Assembly (NCBI GenBank): GCA_016287755.1
Contig: JAEEWT010000003.1
Span: 180,193-244,192 of the forward strand
From: Prevotella sp.
Lineage (GTDB): Bacteria > Bacteroidota > Bacteroidia > Bacteroidales > Bacteroidaceae
Length of the DNA: 64,000 nucleotides
Reading direction: 5' to 3'
Each line of letters begins with the position of its first letter. The stretch's first letter is position 1. The notes under the pieces are model-generated. The model searched no databases. It saw only the letters and a list, made by a program, of their open reading frames with translations, and was not told the DNA's origin. Below, one piece after another: positions 60,545-64,000 of the stretch. A program made the translations under genes and the position numbers.

Positions 60545-60785
60545 TTCGATAAGCCAAATGAGCCATTCAAGCTTGCTTAGAAATGGCCATGGCGAGAAAA
60601 AGTCTAACGAATGTGAACTTTTGTGAACTCTTTTCCTGCGAATTATTTGGAACTATCATTTGTAGTATCTATATTTGCATCGGATTCGTAGGGTTCGTTT
60701 CAAAAGCGTTCCTCCGATTCACGAATGAAGTATACATCCAAGCGGTGTTTAACATTGTTTAATATTGGCAGATGCAGTATTTCGT
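60545..60785 (+). promoter_or_regulatory. Leader block L3
   Basis: Homologous to L1/L2 with more substitutions; 5'UTR hairpin CGTTTCAAAAGCG. Confidence 0.82.
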
Positions 60786-60829
60786 AATTATCTGATTATC
60801 AGAATAAGAGTCAAACTAAAAAGAAGATT

Positions 60830-62599
60830 ATGAAAAAGTTATTTTCTTTATTATTAATGGTGGTCATCTCCGTTGGTGTAAATGCACAGGCGGTAATTGC
60901 AGAGGTTGATTGGACTCAAGAATCAGACTATTATAATGATGTGTGGTTCTCTCCGTTTACTATTAATTATTCTGTTACCAGTAGAGGACTGGAAATAGAA
61001 TCCCTTTCTCATGACTGTGAACAAATCTGGGAAGCACAGATACCAATCATTGCACATATTAAAGAACTTAAGGGTGGAGGACAGTATCAAGTTAAACTTA
61101 CTATAGATGCTCCTTATGCCAGTGATATTCGTTTGGATTTACGTGACTGGGCAGTTATTCAAGTCAATTATCTAAGTATAGAGGCAGGTGAGCACGAATA
61201 TACTGTTGACTTCCTTGATTATCCTGATGAATGTACTGATGCTTTTTTAATGTACCAGTGTGGTTATTCACCTGGTATACATGTGATTAAGAAAGTTCAG
61301 GTTATTGATCTGGAAGCCGGTCAAGAAAAAGGGATTATTTATAATTACGATACAAACAATAAAACCGCAGTGGTAAAAGGAATTTCCAAGTATTCTCAAG
61401 AAAGAATAGAGATTCCCAAAACGGTTATCCATCAAGGGGAAGAATTCACAGTTACCAGAATCGGAGAAGGTGCTTTTCAGGGTTGCAATGACCTGATTGT
61501 TGTAAAAATCCCCAACAGTGTAACAGCTATCGGCAGTAACGCTTTTGCATATTGCACCAACCTGGCTTTTGTTGATATGCCAAACAGTGTGACTCGTATT
61601 GATGAAGAAGCTTTCTATGGCTGTAGCAGTCTGGTTTCAATAAACTTGCCTGAAAATCTGTCTCGCATCGGCCATTGGGCCTTCGCCAATTGCAGCAGTT
61701 TGGTATCAATAGACATACCCCGAGTAACACCGTTCATTTCCAACCATGCTTTCGCCGGTTGCACCAGTCTGACTTCTGTAACTTTCCGGAATAGTTTCAT
61801 CAACCTCAGTGAGTATGTTTTTTATGGTTGCAGAAGTCTTTCTGAGATAAAGATTGTTGTATATGATGAATATTCATTCTGCCAAAATGCCATTCTAAGT
61901 CAATTGAAGAAAGACAATGTTGATTGTCCAATTACCTTATTAAAAGAAAATGGAAATGAAATCAAAGAACTCAAAATACCCGAACTTGTTACGTCTATCG
62001 GATTTGGAGCTTTCTATAATTGTAAAGGCTTAACGTCCGTAAGTATCCACAATGGAGTAACGTCCATCGGTGAATCAGCATTCGAGAATTGCTCTAATAT
62101 AACTTCTGTGTCAATACCCAATAGTGTAACTTCTATCGGAGGAAGAGCATTTTATAACTGCGCAGGGCTAACCTCCTTAGTTTTACCTTATGATTTATCA
62201 ATTATCAAGAAGCAAGCTTTCTATGGCTGTGCCAACCTAGAAGCCGTTACCATTCCTGCTTCTGTGGAATATATCTTCCAAGAAGCATTCGCGGGATGTA
62301 ATAATATACAACAAGTGAATGCGCTGCCAAAGATTCCACCTTTCATGTTTGCCAACTCTTTCTCCAACTACGATGCCACCTTGAAAGTGCCTGACTCTTC
62401 GATAGATTTATATAAGAACTCTGATCCTTGGAGCAGATTTAAGATGATTGTGACAACATCAATACAGAATCCTTCCGTCGCTACCCATCCTGGTATCATC
62501 TCCGATGTGCCACTCTACGATCTTGGAGGTCGCAGAGTACAGGGTACACCGAAGAAGGGAGTGTATATACAAAACGGTAAAAAACATGTGGTGAGATAA
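60830..62599 (+). CDS. BspA-type leucine-rich repeat surface protein
   Basis: Repeated IGxxAFxxCxxLxxVxIPxSVTxIGxxAFxxC units; C-terminal VPLYDLGGRRVQGTPKKGVYIQNGKKHVVR. Confidence 0.93.
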   Translation: MKKLFSLLLMVVISVGVNAQAVIAEVDWTQESDYYNDVWFSPFTINYSVTSRGLEIESLSHDCEQIWEAQIPIIAHIKELKGGGQYQVKLTIDAPYASDIRLDLRDWAVIQVNYLSIEAGEHEYTVDFLDYPDECTDAFLMYQCGYSPGIHVIKKVQVIDLEAGQEKGIIYNYDTNNKTAVVKGISKYSQERIEIPKTVIHQGEEFTVTRIGEGAFQGCNDLIVVKIPNSVTAIGSNAFAYCTNLAFVDMPNSVTRIDEEAFYGCSSLVSINLPENLSRIGHWAFANCSSLVSIDIPRVTPFISNHAFAGCTSLTSVTFRNSFINLSEYVFYGCRSLSEIKIVVYDEYSFCQNAILSQLKKDNVDCPITLLKENGNEIKELKIPELVTSIGFGAFYNCKGLTSVSIHNGVTSIGESAFENCSNITSVSIPNSVTSIGGRAFYNCAGLTSLVLPYDLSIIKKQAFYGCANLEAVTIPASVEYIFQEAFAGCNNIQQVNALPKIPPFMFANSFSNYDATLKVPDSSIDLYKNSDPWSRFKMIVTTSIQNPSVATHPGIISDVPLYDLGGRRVQGTPKKGVYIQNGKKHVVR

Positions 62600-62614
62600 T
62601 TCAAAATAAGTTGG

Positions 62615-62745
62615 TTGTATCTATATTTGCACCGGATTCGTGGGGTTCACTTTAGAAGTGTTCCTTCGGATTCACGAATGAAGTACATGCCAGCGGCGTT
62701 TAACATTATTTAATGTTGGCGGGTGCAGTATTTCGTAATCTTTGA
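62615..62745 (+). promoter_or_regulatory. Truncated leader block L4 (promoter and 5'UTR only)
   Basis: GTATCTATATTTGCACCGGATTCGTGGGGTTCACTTTAGAAGTGTTCCTTCGGATTCACGAATGAAG; upstream hairpin region missing. Confidence 0.82.
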
Positions 62746-62782
62746 ATTAATAGAATAAAAAGTCTACTAAAAACGGACGAAT

Positions 62783-63541
62783 ATGAAAAAGGTTTTGTAT
62801 ATATGGTGCGTTTTTGCTCTGCTCGCCTTTGTAGGCTGCAGTAGCGACAAAGACGACATGGAAGATGATTCTCTGAATGAGGAGGTATTTCTTTCACAGG
62901 CAAATTTAAAACCTGAGTTCAGTAAAGGTTATAGGAGTTCCCGTGGTCAAGACACGAGTTATACTGATGAGAATAATGCTGAGGTAACGCGTGACTGCAA
63001 TGGGGTGGTAAAATTTGTATATTACAACAACACGCCAACAAATAGTCGTCCTCGGTCGCCAGAACAGTTCGTTTCCACCTATTTAGGTGTTGACTTAAAT
63101 GCGAACTTCAAGAAGTATCGAGAGGAAGTGGATGAATATGGTAATCTTCATTCATGGTATAGACAATACTATAAGGATGTAGAAGTTGAGAATCATGGGT
63201 ATGTATTCCATAGCAGCAAGAAAGACTACCGTATTTCAAGTGTCAACGGCTCGTTCCTACCCGTCAGTAATTTGGATGTTGTTCCTGCCTTCAGCGAAAC
63301 AACTGCTCGTAAGATCTATGCCAAGTATTTAAATCTACCCTTGGAATACATAGGAGGACCAATCCTTTACATAGTTGAATTTCCATTATCGGCAGAATCC
63401 GATTTGTGGGCACCGCGTTTGGTATATTATCTCGGTGTCGTTGGCACCGAAGAGATACAATATCTTTCTGATGAAGGACAATGCTATATTGATGCAAAGA
63501 CAGGAAGGATACTCTATGTGTGGCCCAACTACAAACACTGA
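62783..63541 (+). CDS. Lipoprotein resembling a stand-alone FTP/PepSY thermolysin-type propeptide
   Basis: Lipobox LLAFVGCSSD; SPEQFVSTYLGVDLNANFKKYREEVDEYGNLHSWYRQYYKDVEVENHGYVFHSS...ISSVNGSF; no HExxH catalytic domain before the stop. Confidence 0.7.
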   Translation: MKKVLYIWCVFALLAFVGCSSDKDDMEDDSLNEEVFLSQANLKPEFSKGYRSSRGQDTSYTDENNAEVTRDCNGVVKFVYYNNTPTNSRPRSPEQFVSTYLGVDLNANFKKYREEVDEYGNLHSWYRQYYKDVEVENHGYVFHSSKKDYRISSVNGSFLPVSNLDVVPAFSETTARKIYAKYLNLPLEYIGGPILYIVEFPLSAESDLWAPRLVYYLGVVGTEEIQYLSDEGQCYIDAKTGRILYVWPNYKH

Positions 63542-63616
63542 CAACGGCTTGAAAAGTGCAGCTCTGTGCTCCTTCCCTGAACTACAAAGAGAAAGCATAA
63601 TAGTCCTCTGATTGTG

Positions 63617-63655
63617 AAACCATCCATCATGCCATGACTGGCAAATGGGTGGTTT
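63617..63655 (+). terminator. Repeated nested terminator hairpin T4
   Basis: AAACCATCCATCATGCCATGACTGGCAAATGGGTGGTTT. Confidence 0.85.
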
Positions 63656-63707
63656 CGTTTTCTATCCTTCCTCTTCTTGAATGAAGCCGATGCGGCCCTT
63701 TGTTCAT

Positions 63708-63793
63708 GGTCACAATTTGTGACCTTGAAGAAGCAGAATCTTCCAAGAGTCCTTTGTTCGCAGGACTTTCCAAGGTCACAACTTGCGACCTTG
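63708..63793. repeat. Pair of palindromes with an intervening hairpin
   Basis: GGTCACAATTTGTGACC (63708-63724), AGTCCT...AGGACT, CAAGGTCACAACTTGCGACCTTG (63771-63793). Confidence 0.7.
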
Positions 63794-64000
63794 AACGAGC
63801 AAACGTCGCTTCGCATATTTCTCCGCCAGATCAATGTAATTGCATGATTACCAGAAGATTCGTGGCGGAGGATTTTAGTGGGCTTATGTATCAGAAAAGG
63901 GTATGGCCACCAATAGTTTGGGAGCATGATAACACACCTTATCATATAATTGCTCCGCCATCAACTTGCTGACCATAAGTTGATTAGGTATAATAGCGGA

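Overview
This 64 kb window comes from a Bacteroidales (Prevotella-like) chromosome. The lineage call is inferred from TAnnTTTG -7 promoter motifs, the gene families, and lipoprotein and C-terminal tail motifs. From 1 to 51.5 kb it is mostly housekeeping: M3 peptidase, LD-carboxypeptidase, a GH10 xylanase/DUF3237-like/Gfo-Idh operon, CoA-transferase, ECF sigma operon, cysS, rnr, miaB, an ABC/acyltransferase/Kdo-kinase-like/glycosyltransferase envelope cluster, two LTA-synthase-like sulfatases, terC-like, dus, dprA, rbfA, korAB, upp and pckA. Overlaid on this are many short heptad/octad repeat tracts. Some sit in gene ends, some appear as in-frame insertions in conserved enzymes, and some form the inverted termini of ~115-146 bp elements. 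The most unusual region is 51.6-63.7 kb. It is a modular array in which near-identical leader/promoter/5'UTR blocks, terminator hairpins and regulator-gene promoters recur around different secreted payload genes: a serpin plus OMP, a small lipoprotein, a BspA-type LRR protein, and a stand-alone protease-propeptide-like lipoprotein. These alternate with an AAA ATPase and two RhuM-like/PLD-like fusion proteins whose central regions differ while their flanks are nearly identical. I interpret it as a recombinogenic cassette array, possibly of protease inhibitors and surface proteins. All family assignments come from reading the sequence; no database search was run.
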